Shown here: piece after piece, positions 43,197 through 52,820 of the stretch
Numbering within the stretch: the first letter of the stretch is position 1
Layout: every line of letters starts with the position of its first letter
The notes under the pieces: model-generated
What the model was told of the DNA's origin: nothing
The model's database searches: none
Seen by the model: only the letters and a program-made list of their open reading frames with translations
Position numbers and translations under genes: made by a program
NCBI RefSeq assembly: GCF_900115435.1
Contig: NZ_FOWK01000008.1
Span: 1 to 64,000, forward strand
Reading direction: 5' to 3'
Length of the DNA: 64,000 bases
Source of the DNA: Prevotella sp. tf2-5
GTDB lineage: Bacteria > Bacteroidota > Bacteroidia > Bacteroidales > Bacteroidaceae

Positions 43197-46100
43197 ATGA
43201 AAAACTTTAAAATGGTGACGACAGGAATCCTGTCGATGATGATGGCAACACTGACTGCTGCTGACTATACTGTCAAAGGTAATTTCGTGACCATCCCAGT
43301 GAAAGAAGTGAAGGCAGGTGGTGCTAAGGTAGTGCGACTGCAAGTAATCAACGACAATATTATCCGTGTGCAAGCTACCTCGGAGAGTGCACTGCCGCAG
43401 AAGCAAAGTCTGATGATCGTGGAGCAGAAGGCTCAGCCGATATTCGACGTGAAGGAAGATGATGATAAGGTCTGCGTGAAGGCAAAGAACGTAGAGGCTC
43501 GCGTGGATACGGAGTCTGGTAAGATTACTTTCTATGATGCCGCAGGCAAGAAGTTGCTCAAGGAGGACGACAAACAGTTTAAGAACTTCACTGTTCCTGA
43601 GCGTGAATATGGTCTGAAGGGTGGTGCTCCTCTGACTGAGGCGATGAAGCATGGCATCCAGTGGCAGATGAAGTTTGATTCTCCAGATGATGAGGCCTTT
43701 TACGGACTTGGACAGCACCAGTCGGAAGAGTTTAATATGAAGGGTAAGAATGAGGACCTGTTCCAGTATAATACGAAGGTCAGCATTCCTTTTGTCCTAT
43801 CTAATAAGAATTATGGTATTCTGTGGGACTCCTACAGCTATTGCCGTTTTGGTAATCCCAATGATTATCTCCAGCTTAACCGTGCCTTTAAGCTCTATGA
43901 CAAAAAGGGAAAGGCAGGACATCTGACAGGTACATATGTGGATAAGGACGGTAAACGTCTGGTTCGTGATGAGGATTCTATCTATTATGAGTATGCCTTC
44001 CCCACGACCTCTGAGATTGCTGTCAAGACAGATAATGGTGGTATCAAAAACCTGCCGCAAGGTTTTAACTTGCAGGGTGCCAGCGTTGTCTATGAAGGCT
44101 TCATCGAACCTGAGTGCATTCCCGAGCAAGGCTCGCCTACCCGTAGCCTTTGCGGTAAGTGTACAGGTAAACAGGCTGACTATCAGTTTATCCTCTATTA
44201 CTCTGGTTATGTGAAAGTATATATTGACGGAAAGGAAGTCGTTCCTGAACGTTGGCGTACTGCATGGAATCCTAATACCTATAAGTTTACGGCCAAGGTA
44301 CGTAAAGGGGTGAAGAACCAGTTGCGTATCGAATGGCAGCCTGACGGCGGGGAAGCCTACTGTGGACTTCGTGTCTCAGAGCCTCGTAGTGAGGAGGAGC
44401 GTGGTAAACTGAGCATTTGGAGTGAGATGGCTCGTGACATGGACTATTATTTCATTGCTGGAAAGAATTTCGATGAGGTGATTAGCGGCTATCGTACCTT
44501 GACAGGTAAGGCCTCCCTCTATCCGAAGTGGGTGCTGGGATTCTGGCAGAGTCGTGAGCGTTATAAGAGTGCCCAAGAGATTGTGGAGACGCTTGCAGAG
44601 TTCCGTAAACGTCATATTCCTGTTGATAATATCGTGCAGGACTGGAATTATTGGAAGTTGGATTCTTGGGGTAGTCACGTCTTTGAGTCTGAGCGTTATC
44701 CTGATCCTCAGGCAATGCTGGACAATGTTCATAAGATGCATGGTCGTTTCATGATTTCCGTATGGCCTAAGTTCTATGATACTGTCGAGAATTATAAGGA
44801 ACTGGATAAGAACGGTTGGATGTATCATCAGGCTGTCAAGGATGATATCCATGACTGGCTGGGCTTCCGTGGCTCTTTCTATGATGCCTATGATGCCGGT
44901 GCCCGTAAGATGTTCTGGCGACAGATGGATGAGAACCTGTATTCTAAGTATAACCATGATGGTATCGCTGGAGTAGATGCTTGGTGGATGGATGCCTCTG
45001 AACCGAATGTGCGTGACTGTACGCCGATGTGGTATCGTAAGGCTCTCAGTGGTCCTACGGCTCTTGGAACATCAACGGAGTTCTTCAATGCTTATTCTAC
45101 TGTCAATGCGGATGCGATCTATAATGGTCAGCGCAGTGTGTGGAAAGGTAAGGACAACGAGCCTCGTGTGTTCTTGTTGACACGCAGTGGCTTTGCAGGA
45201 GAACAGCGTTTCTCTACTGCCACATGGAGTGGTGATATCGGTACCCGTTGGGAGGATATGCGTGCTCAGATGACTGCTGGTCTGAACTATTCCATGTCGG
45301 GTATCCCGTTCTGGGGCATGGACCAAGGTGGCTTCTGTGTGGAGAACCGTTATGTGGCAGCTCAGCAATTCTATGATAAGACGGGTGTGGAGAACGAGGA
45401 CTTGAAGGAGTGGCGTGAGTTGCAGACGCGTTGGAACCAGTTTGGTGCCTTTATCCCCCTCTTCCGCGCTCATGGACAGTGGCCCTTGCGTGAGATATGG
45501 AATATTGCTCCAGACGATCATCCTGCCTATAAGTCATTTGTCTATTACGACAAGCTGCGCTATCGTCTGATGCCTTATATCTATTCTATGGCTGGTTGGG
45601 CTCATTTCAAGGATTATACTTTGATGCGTGCCCTTGTAATGGACTTCAACGGTGATAAGGAGGTAGAGAATATTGGTAACCAGTGGATGTTTGGTCCTGC
45701 TTTGATGGCTTGTCCTGTTGGCTATTACAAGGCACGTAACCGTAACGTTTATTTCCCAAAACAGTGTGGCTGGTATAACCTTTATACCAATGAGTATGTG
45801 GAAGGTGGTCAGTCGCTGGTTGTTGATGCTCCTTATGAGTGTATCCCAGCCTATGTCCGTGAGGGTGCTATCATCCCCTTCGGACCAGAGATGGAGTGGA
45901 GTGACGAGAAGCCTGCTGAGCTGATCAATCTTTATGTGTATGCGGGACAAAATGGCTCGTTCCAGCTTTATGAGGACGAGGGTGTGAATTATAACTATGA
46001 GAAGGGTAAATACGCTACTATAGAGATTTCCTATGATGATGCTTCAAAGACGGTGAGGTTTGGTGCTCGTAAGGGTCAGTTCAATGGCATGCTGAAGAAT

Positions 46101-46214
46101 CGCCGTTTCAATGTGGTTCTCATCACGAAAGATACTGCTAAACCTCTTAACCTTGACAATCCTGAGGGTAAGATGGTGCAGTATAGTGGTAAGGAAATCA
46201 GTGTAAAACTGTAG
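43197..46214 (+). CDS. GH31 alpha-xylosidase-like with PA14 domain
   Basis: A 1005-residue exported family 31 enzyme. A signal peptide precedes a galactose-mutarotase-like N-terminal domain. A PA14 domain is inserted in it (VVYEGFIEPECIPEQG, YYSGYVKVYIDGKEV), as in the Bacteroides ovatus xyloglucan enzyme BoGH31A. The barrel has the nucleophile motif WWMDASEPN (Asp599) and acid/base WSGDIGTRWED (Asp680). It probably removes alpha-linked xylose from xyloglucan oligosaccharides. It lies 20 bp after the sensor gene and 3 bp before the kinase gene. Confidence 0.92.
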   Translation: MKNFKMVTTGILSMMMATLTAADYTVKGNFVTIPVKEVKAGGAKVVRLQVINDNIIRVQATSESALPQKQSLMIVEQKAQPIFDVKEDDDKVCVKAKNVEARVDTESGKITFYDAAGKKLLKEDDKQFKNFTVPEREYGLKGGAPLTEAMKHGIQWQMKFDSPDDEAFYGLGQHQSEEFNMKGKNEDLFQYNTKVSIPFVLSNKNYGILWDSYSYCRFGNPNDYLQLNRAFKLYDKKGKAGHLTGTYVDKDGKRLVRDEDSIYYEYAFPTTSEIAVKTDNGGIKNLPQGFNLQGASVVYEGFIEPECIPEQGSPTRSLCGKCTGKQADYQFILYYSGYVKVYIDGKEVVPERWRTAWNPNTYKFTAKVRKGVKNQLRIEWQPDGGEAYCGLRVSEPRSEEERGKLSIWSEMARDMDYYFIAGKNFDEVISGYRTLTGKASLYPKWVLGFWQSRERYKSAQEIVETLAEFRKRHIPVDNIVQDWNYWKLDSWGSHVFESERYPDPQAMLDNVHKMHGRFMISVWPKFYDTVENYKELDKNGWMYHQAVKDDIHDWLGFRGSFYDAYDAGARKMFWRQMDENLYSKYNHDGIAGVDAWWMDASEPNVRDCTPMWYRKALSGPTALGTSTEFFNAYSTVNADAIYNGQRSVWKGKDNEPRVFLLTRSGFAGEQRFSTATWSGDIGTRWEDMRAQMTAGLNYSMSGIPFWGMDQGGFCVENRYVAAQQFYDKTGVENEDLKEWRELQTRWNQFGAFIPLFRAHGQWPLREIWNIAPDDHPAYKSFVYYDKLRYRLMPYIYSMAGWAHFKDYTLMRALVMDFNGDKEVENIGNQWMFGPALMACPVGYYKARNRNVYFPKQCGWYNLYTNEYVEGGQSLVVDAPYECIPAYVREGAIIPFGPEMEWSDEKPAELINLYVYAGQNGSFQLYEDEGVNYNYEKGKYATIEISYDDASKTVRFGARKGQFNGMLKNRRFNVVLITKDTAKPLNLDNPEGKMVQYSGKEISVKL

Positions 46215-46217
46215 CAA

Positions 46218-47993
46218 ATGAGATTAAAAAATATATTGCTAGTTTTAGCCGTAGCTACTGTGAGCGTAGCTGTCCAGGCTAAGCCGGATGAAAAATATAA
46301 GGACACAAAGGAATACCTTACCCTTCGTGACACCATGCACCATGCCTTCAATAATGGGGACAGCGCACACTTTTTTGTGTCTGTTCGCAAACTCGAGGAT
46401 TACCTGTTGGGTCAGGGCGACTTACATGCTTACTACACACAACGATGTAATGAGATTGTTTTCCAACTGAACCGACAACGTATCTTTGAGGCATATAAGC
46501 TCGCCACCCAATTGTCGAAGGAGTTGACGGAAAAGAAACTCGACAAGGAGATGTATATGGCGATCAATATGATGGGGCATATCTATAATTACAGCGGTAA
46601 TAAAGAAGGGGCGAAGAAATGCTTCTGGGAGGTTATCCGCAGAATGGAGCAGGAGGGGTATACAGAAAGTCAGCCTCCTATCTATATGAATCTGGTGAAT
46701 ATCGTGATGGAAGAGGATCCGCAAGAAGCATTGCGACTGATAGACCAGGCAGCGGAAATTGCTAAAAAATCATCACCAGAACGGGTGTTTGATATTGAGA
46801 CACGCCGTACCCTTGTCTATTATCGCTTAGGTGACAACCAGCGTTTTCTGGATGGCTATAATGCATATCGTGAAGGATTGGAAAAAGGACTCTCATCAGT
46901 TCATGGCAGGATATTGGAAGTCTATTATCTGGCTTCGCAAGGGCTTGTTGATGATGCTGCTCATTTGGCAACTGAGAGTTCTGATAATCCTTTTTTGACA
47001 CAAGCGGAGATATACGCTAGTGCAGGACGTTGGGAAGAGGCTTATGCTGCTTTGAAGAAGAATGTCGCAGAGACCGACTCCCTGAACAGTCTGATTCTTA
47101 GCAGTTCCATGCAAGGCATACAGAACGAATTAAAAATCTATGAGGCAGAGCGAAGGGTCAGTCGTCTTTGGTTCTATGGTTTGGTGGCAATTGTTATATT
47201 GTTGTTCTCACTCGTCGTGGCATTATTCTATATCGTACAGATGCGACGTCGTCATTGGCGTGAGATGAAAAAAGCCTATGACAGAGTCCTGGAGTCTGAT
47301 AAGCTGAAGACTGCTTTCATTCAGAATGTGAGTCATGAAGTCCGGACACCGTTGAATGTCATTAGTGGCTTCGCACAGGTGATGGCAGCAACAGAATATG
47401 ACATTACTCCTTTAGAGCGTCGTCGAATTGCTAATACCATGATGAATAGCACCAGACGTATTACGACCATGGTTGATGAGGTGTTGGAGATGTCAATGAA
47501 TGAGGCTGGTGTGGTAGAACAGAACCTCTCTGACGTACAAGCTAATGTGGCGCTTCGTCGTATCATGGGAGATTTCCGCAGAGAAGTAGGACACCTCAGT
47601 ACTAAGTTCTATTTTGAGAGCTCCCTTGATGAAGATTTCAAGATAAGGACGAATGAGAGTGTGTTGCGCCGTATTATCACCCCATTACTTGATAATGCGG
47701 TGAAGAATACGGATGATGGCGAGGTGAGGATGATCTGCACAAAGACCACCGATCAATTAGTGATAGCAATAGAAGATACAGGACGAGGGATCCCGGCAGA
47801 AGAGGCAGAGCATATCTTCGAACGTTTTGTGAAGTTGGATAATTTCAAAGAAGGAATGGGAATTGGACTGACTTACTGTCGCTCTATGGCGAACCGACTG
47901 GGTGGACATGTCAGACTTGATACTTCCTATGCAGGACCAGGCGCTCGTTTTGAAATTATGATTCCTTTGGTAAAGAAAGAAGAAAAAGCATAA
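46218..47993 (+). CDS. TPR-containing sensor histidine kinase
   Basis: A 591-residue kinase embedded between two glycosidase genes. The signal peptide ends VAVQAKP. Helical TPR-like repeats fill residues about 30-310 in the periplasm, and one membrane helix lies at about 317-343. The HisKA domain has VSHEVRTPLNVISGFAQV (phospho-acceptor His373), and the HATPase domain has LLDNAVKNTDDG, AIEDTGRGIP and MGIGLTYC. The TPR sensor may detect a protein partner such as the propeller protein. The likely target is the LuxR regulator at 38138, but that is inference. Confidence 0.93.
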   Translation: MRLKNILLVLAVATVSVAVQAKPDEKYKDTKEYLTLRDTMHHAFNNGDSAHFFVSVRKLEDYLLGQGDLHAYYTQRCNEIVFQLNRQRIFEAYKLATQLSKELTEKKLDKEMYMAINMMGHIYNYSGNKEGAKKCFWEVIRRMEQEGYTESQPPIYMNLVNIVMEEDPQEALRLIDQAAEIAKKSSPERVFDIETRRTLVYYRLGDNQRFLDGYNAYREGLEKGLSSVHGRILEVYYLASQGLVDDAAHLATESSDNPFLTQAEIYASAGRWEEAYAALKKNVAETDSLNSLILSSSMQGIQNELKIYEAERRVSRLWFYGLVAIVILLFSLVVALFYIVQMRRRHWREMKKAYDRVLESDKLKTAFIQNVSHEVRTPLNVISGFAQVMAATEYDITPLERRRIANTMMNSTRRITTMVDEVLEMSMNEAGVVEQNLSDVQANVALRRIMGDFRREVGHLSTKFYFESSLDEDFKIRTNESVLRRIITPLLDNAVKNTDDGEVRMICTKTTDQLVIAIEDTGRGIPAEEAEHIFERFVKLDNFKEGMGIGLTYCRSMANRLGGHVRLDTSYAGPGARFEIMIPLVKKEEKA

Positions 47994-47997
47994 CAAT

Positions 47998-50445
47998 ATG
48001 AGAAAAGTTTTATTCCTTAGTTTTTCTGTCGTCCTCATTGGATTGACAGCTCAGGCTCGTGACCGTCAGAACTTTGACATTGGTTGGCGGTTTATCCTTG
48101 CCGATTCGGTGCAGATGTCGAGTCAAACGTATAATGATGGACATTGGCGAATATTGAACCTGCCACATGATTGGGCGATAGAGGGTGATTTTTTTGTAGG
48201 TAATCCCAGTGGCGCTGGAGGTGGCGCATTGCCTGGTGGTATCGGTTGGTATCGTAAACACTTTTCTCTCGACTGCGAGGCGGTGCCTGGTAATCGTTAC
48301 TTTATCGAATTTGACGGTGTCTATATGAACTCTACCGTCTATGTCAACGGACAGGAGGTAGGGCATCGTCCTTATGGTTATTCAAGTTTTGAGTACGATA
48401 TTACTAAATTCCTGAAGCAAGGTGATAATGTCATTGCGGTGAAGGTCGACAATTCCGACCAGCCTAACTCCCGCTGGTATAGCGGATGTGGCATCTATCG
48501 TCATGTTTGGTTGACAAAGACTCATTCCGTGCATGTCAAACACTGGGGTGTTCATGTCGTGACGGATGCGAAGACGGGACAGGTTAAAGTCGATGTGGAA
48601 CTGGATAAGTATCAAGCGACAAATACTCATCGTCCGACAATCAAGAATACTGTCTTCGACGCTAATGGTAAGGAAGTCGGGTTGAAGGTTAAGAATCCAC
48701 ATCTATGGTCGGTAGAGGATCCTTATATATATAAGGTTCGCACGCAGGTGATGATTGATGGTAGAGTCGTTGATGAGGTATGGACGACGACGGGCTTCCG
48801 TGATTTTAAGTTTGATGCAGAGACAGGCTTCTGGCTCAATGGCAAGAACTTTAAGTTGAATGGAGTCTGTGAGCATCATGACTTCGGTTGTCTGGGCGCT
48901 GCTGTCAACGAGGATGCCATGCACCGCAAGCTGTCGAAACTGAAGGCAATGGGTGTCAATAGCATCCGTTCCTCACATAACCCTCCAGCCCCGGAGTTGC
49001 TGAATATGTGTGACACGATGGGTATCATCGTGATGGATGAGAGCTTTGATATGTGGAGACGTAAGAAAACGGCAGGCGACTATGCCCGTTTCTTCGACGA
49101 ATGGCATGAGCGTGACCTTACAGATCTGATACTCCGTGACCGTAATCATCCCAGTGTGCTGATGTGGTCTATTGGTAACGAGGTACTGGAGCAGTGGTCG
49201 TCAGCTGAAGCAGATACATTGACGCTTGAACAGGCGAACTTGATTCTGAATGCAGGACATGATGCCTCTACGCTGGCAAAAGATGGTGAACTGTCCGTAC
49301 AGTCTTTGCTCACGCGTCATCTTGCTGAGATTGTGAAGCGTTATGATACGACACGTCCGGTCCTTGCCGGTTGTAATGAGCCGGATCCTAATAACCACCT
49401 TTTCAAAAGTGGTGCGATTGATATCATTGGTTTTAACTATCACCACCAGTGGGTAAAAGATGTTCCCAAGAAATTCCCCGGGAAGCCTTTTATCTTCTCG
49501 GAGAGTGTGTCGGCACTACAGACACGCGGCTATTATAAGATGCCTTCCGATGAGATTACCTGGGCACCGCAGGAGTGGTGGCTTCCTTATACGGACCCCT
49601 CCTATATGTGTTCTTCATATGATAATATGCACGCTTCCTGGAGTTCTACTCATGAGGAGACTTGGGACGTGGTGAAGCATAATGCCTTTGTGGGTGGACA
49701 GTATATCTGGACCGGCTTCGACTATATTGGTGAGCCGACACCCTATGGTTTCCCTGCCCGTTCTTCGTATTTCGGTATCATTGATCTTGCAGGATTCCCC
49801 AAGGATACTTACTATATGTATCAGAGTGAGTGGACGACAAAACCTGTGCTGCATCTTTTCCCCCATTGGAACTGGGTACCAGGAGATGAGATTGACATGT
49901 GGTGCTATTATAACAATGCCGATGAGGTGGAATTATTCATCAACGGCAAGAGTCAAGGGGTACGTCGTAAGACTGGTGAGCAGACAGAGGGACGTTATGA
50001 CATGCACAACACCAAGGCAAGATTGAATTCCGAATACCATGTTGGATGGCGTGTCGTCTTTGATCCTGGTGAGGTAAAGGTGGTGGCTCGTAAGGATGGC
50101 AAGGTCGTTGGCGAGCAGACGATCAAAACAGCTGGAGCACCAGCAAGGATTCGTCTCTCAAAGGACTATCAGGGTAAAAATACTACTTTTGTCACCGCCG
50201 AGGTGGTGGATAAGGATGGTAACCTTTGTCCGTGGGCAGAGGATCAAATCTATTTCATCTATGAAGGTAACGGTCAAGTATTGGGCACAGATAATGGTTG
50301 CCAGACTTCGATGGAGAATTTCAAGGCTCCCCAGCGTAAAGCTTTCTTTGGCAAATGTATGGTAGTGGTAAGTGGTAATGGCTCGATAACAGCCAAGTCA
50401 CCTACACTACAGTCTGATGTGATACAGTTGAAAGTTAACAGATGA
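47998..50445 (+). CDS. GH2 beta-galactosidase
   Basis: An 815-residue exported family 2 enzyme, probably a beta-galactosidase acting on galactosylated side chains. A signal peptide (ends TAQARD) precedes a jelly-roll sugar-binding domain (NFDIGWRFI, LPHDWAIEGDF, GWYRKHF), an immunoglobulin-like domain, and the TIM barrel with the acid/base in SIGNEV (Glu395) and the nucleophile in IFSESVS (Glu502). The C-terminal domains are of the type DUF4982 and GH2 C-terminal. It begins 4 bp after the kinase gene and ends 10 bp before the second GH31 gene. Confidence 0.92.
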   Translation: MRKVLFLSFSVVLIGLTAQARDRQNFDIGWRFILADSVQMSSQTYNDGHWRILNLPHDWAIEGDFFVGNPSGAGGGALPGGIGWYRKHFSLDCEAVPGNRYFIEFDGVYMNSTVYVNGQEVGHRPYGYSSFEYDITKFLKQGDNVIAVKVDNSDQPNSRWYSGCGIYRHVWLTKTHSVHVKHWGVHVVTDAKTGQVKVDVELDKYQATNTHRPTIKNTVFDANGKEVGLKVKNPHLWSVEDPYIYKVRTQVMIDGRVVDEVWTTTGFRDFKFDAETGFWLNGKNFKLNGVCEHHDFGCLGAAVNEDAMHRKLSKLKAMGVNSIRSSHNPPAPELLNMCDTMGIIVMDESFDMWRRKKTAGDYARFFDEWHERDLTDLILRDRNHPSVLMWSIGNEVLEQWSSAEADTLTLEQANLILNAGHDASTLAKDGELSVQSLLTRHLAEIVKRYDTTRPVLAGCNEPDPNNHLFKSGAIDIIGFNYHHQWVKDVPKKFPGKPFIFSESVSALQTRGYYKMPSDEITWAPQEWWLPYTDPSYMCSSYDNMHASWSSTHEETWDVVKHNAFVGGQYIWTGFDYIGEPTPYGFPARSSYFGIIDLAGFPKDTYYMYQSEWTTKPVLHLFPHWNWVPGDEIDMWCYYNNADEVELFINGKSQGVRRKTGEQTEGRYDMHNTKARLNSEYHVGWRVVFDPGEVKVVARKDGKVVGEQTIKTAGAPARIRLSKDYQGKNTTFVTAEVVDKDGNLCPWAEDQIYFIYEGNGQVLGTDNGCQTSMENFKAPQRKAFFGKCMVVVSGNGSITAKSPTLQSDVIQLKVNR

Positions 50446-50455
50446 AAGATAAGAG

Positions 50456-52777
50456 ATGAAACGCACGTTATTATTCTTTTGTGTAATAGGTAGCGGCTTT
50501 ACTGCCACTACCACCTACGCCCAGTTGCAGACTTCCGCAGGTGTCCAGTATCTGCAGTGTATGCCCAAGGATCAGTCGGGTGATTTCTCTGATTTGAGTA
50601 ACACCTATTTCCTTGCTGACTCGCTGGCATCATTCGATGGGACGAAAGGAGAGGGTTTGTTGAATTGGAAGCGATATCGGATGACACCTCGTCAAGCCTT
50701 CAACCTCAACGGTTATTGGCCTGTGCGGATGCAGATGCTCGATTTCCCGGATACACAGTACGATAATGATCCTAACTTGTCATTCAAGATAGACTTCGTG
50801 AGTCCCCGTTGTATACGAATCAGGATGGCTACCTCACCCGTTGAGGCTCCAAGAAAAGATGGAGAGAGTCTGATGCTGGCAGGTCCTGTGCCTACCACCT
50901 CTGCCTGGAAAATGAAGAGCGACGGCAAAGTCATTGCTTATACTACCGATTATGGGACGGTGGAGATCCAGAAATATCCTTGGCGTATCGTGTTGAAAGA
51001 CAAGAGCGGGAAGGTGATGACACAGACACGCCATATCATTGATAATGACTCCAGTCAGGTGAAACTCCTGCCGTTCTCGTTTATCAAGCGTGGCTCTGAT
51101 AATTCTCGTAGCGTCAACCCCGTATTGACGATTGCTCCTGGTGAGCGCATCTATGGATGTGGTGAGTCATTTGGTGCCTTGAACAAGGTAGGGCAGAAGG
51201 TACAGATCATGGTGACTGACCCACAAGGACCAGAGACGGATGGACAGTATAAACCAGTTCCGTTCTATTTCTCCAACCGTGGCTATGGTATCTTCATGCA
51301 TACCTCGGCACCCGTCACTGCAGACTTCGGTGCTTCGTATATCGGAGCCCAGCGTCTGTTTATGGCTGACGAACAAATAGATTTCTTCGTATTCTTCGGG
51401 TCTCCCAAAGATATTCTTAACGAGTATACGAATATTACGGGAAAGTCGCCGATGCTGCCGTTGTGGACTTTCGGTACGTGGATGAGTCGTATTACCTATT
51501 TCTCACAGGAAGAGGGTCTGGAGATTGCTAAACAACTCCGTCAAAATAAAATTCCAAGTGATGTTATCCATTTCGATACAGGATGGTTTGGTGTTGACTG
51601 GCAATGTGACTATGAGTTTGCCAAAGACCGTTTCAAAGATCCGAAAGGTATGCTCGACCAACTGAAACGTGACGGTTTCCATACTTGTCTGTGGCAGTTG
51701 CCATACTTTACACCCAAGAACCGTTTCTTCCGTGAACTCGTTGATGGCGGTATGGCGGTGAAGAATGCCGCAGGCAGCCTGCCTTACGAGGATGCTGTCT
51801 TGGATCTGAGTAATCCCAAGACCGTGAAATGGTATCAGGATAAGATTGCCAATCTCATTAAACTCGGTGTCGGAGCTATTAAGTGCGACTTTGGTGAGGC
51901 GGCTCCTTACGACGGCTTCTATTATAGTGGTCGTGGTGGACTCTACGAGCATAACCTCTATCCTGTCCGTTATAACAAAGCTTTGTTCGAGGCTGTGAAG
52001 GCGAATAGTGGGGAGGGAGTCATCTGGGCACGCAGTGCCTGGGCAGGTTCTCAGCGTTATCCGTTACACTGGGGTGGTGATGCCGCTACGACCAATACGG
52101 GTATGTTGGGTGACTTGCGTGGCGGACTCTCCTTTGGACTCAGTGGTTTCTCCTTCTGGAGTCATGACATGGGTGGCTTTGTTACTGCATCCCCTGAGGA
52201 TATCTATCGCCGTTGGCTACCCTTTGGCTTCTTGAGCAGTCATACCCGTGCACATGGTGCACCTCCAACGGAGCCATGGCTCATCAGCGAGTCGTTCACA
52301 AAGGCTTTCCGTCAGGCTGCGGAGATGAAGTATAAACTCATGCCGTATGTCTATGCACAGGCAAAAGACTGTACCGAGCGGGGACTGCCGATGGTACGTG
52401 CCCTGTTGGTGGAGTTTCCTGACGACCCCGGTGCCTGGCTGGTGGAGGATGAGTATATGTTCGGTTCTCAGATTCTGGTTGCCCCGTTATTGGAGAGTGG
52501 CAACAGTCGTACCTGTTATCTGCCCAAGGGCAAATGGATTGACTATCAGACAGGCAAAGTCTATGAGGGCGGTTATCAGACCATCAAGGTCGGTGAGATT
52601 CCTGCTGTCATCCTCGTCCGTGACGGTAGTCTCATTCCCCATGTACCTCTTGCCCAGCGTACCGATCAGATACAATGGGACAAGGTAGAGTGGAAGGCAT
52701 ACAAGGCCGATGCGAAGAAATGCACAGGTTTACTCTTCAAGCCTGGCGATACGTCGTTACAACGCATAGAGCGATAA
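50456..52777 (+). CDS. GH31 alpha-xylosidase/alpha-glucosidase, YicI-like
   Basis: A 773-residue exported family 31 enzyme with a signal peptide (ends TTTYAQ). The catalytic barrel contains FDTGWFGVDWQCDYEF, the nucleophile motif KCDFGEAAP (Asp478), typical of YicI-type alpha-xylosidases, and the acid/base motif HWGGDAATT (Asp542). It has no PA14 domain, so it differs from the first GH31 and probably acts on shorter oligosaccharides. It ends the operon, just before a strong bidirectional terminator. Confidence 0.92.
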   Translation: MKRTLLFFCVIGSGFTATTTYAQLQTSAGVQYLQCMPKDQSGDFSDLSNTYFLADSLASFDGTKGEGLLNWKRYRMTPRQAFNLNGYWPVRMQMLDFPDTQYDNDPNLSFKIDFVSPRCIRIRMATSPVEAPRKDGESLMLAGPVPTTSAWKMKSDGKVIAYTTDYGTVEIQKYPWRIVLKDKSGKVMTQTRHIIDNDSSQVKLLPFSFIKRGSDNSRSVNPVLTIAPGERIYGCGESFGALNKVGQKVQIMVTDPQGPETDGQYKPVPFYFSNRGYGIFMHTSAPVTADFGASYIGAQRLFMADEQIDFFVFFGSPKDILNEYTNITGKSPMLPLWTFGTWMSRITYFSQEEGLEIAKQLRQNKIPSDVIHFDTGWFGVDWQCDYEFAKDRFKDPKGMLDQLKRDGFHTCLWQLPYFTPKNRFFRELVDGGMAVKNAAGSLPYEDAVLDLSNPKTVKWYQDKIANLIKLGVGAIKCDFGEAAPYDGFYYSGRGGLYEHNLYPVRYNKALFEAVKANSGEGVIWARSAWAGSQRYPLHWGGDAATTNTGMLGDLRGGLSFGLSGFSFWSHDMGGFVTASPEDIYRRWLPFGFLSSHTRAHGAPPTEPWLISESFTKAFRQAAEMKYKLMPYVYAQAKDCTERGLPMVRALLVEFPDDPGAWLVEDEYMFGSQILVAPLLESGNSRTCYLPKGKWIDYQTGKVYEGGYQTIKVGEIPAVILVRDGSLIPHVPLAQRTDQIQWDKVEWKAYKADAKKCTGLLFKPGDTSLQRIER

Positions 52778-52780
52778 AAG

Positions 52781-52814
52781 AAAAAGGGATGTGTCTGAAC
52801 GCACATCCCTTTTT
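52781..52814. terminator. Bidirectional terminator
   Basis: A perfect 13-bp stem (aaaaagggatgtg / cacatcccttttt) with loop tctgaacg stands between two convergent operons, with T runs on both strands. Confidence 0.88.
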
Positions 52815-52820
52815 CATGAC

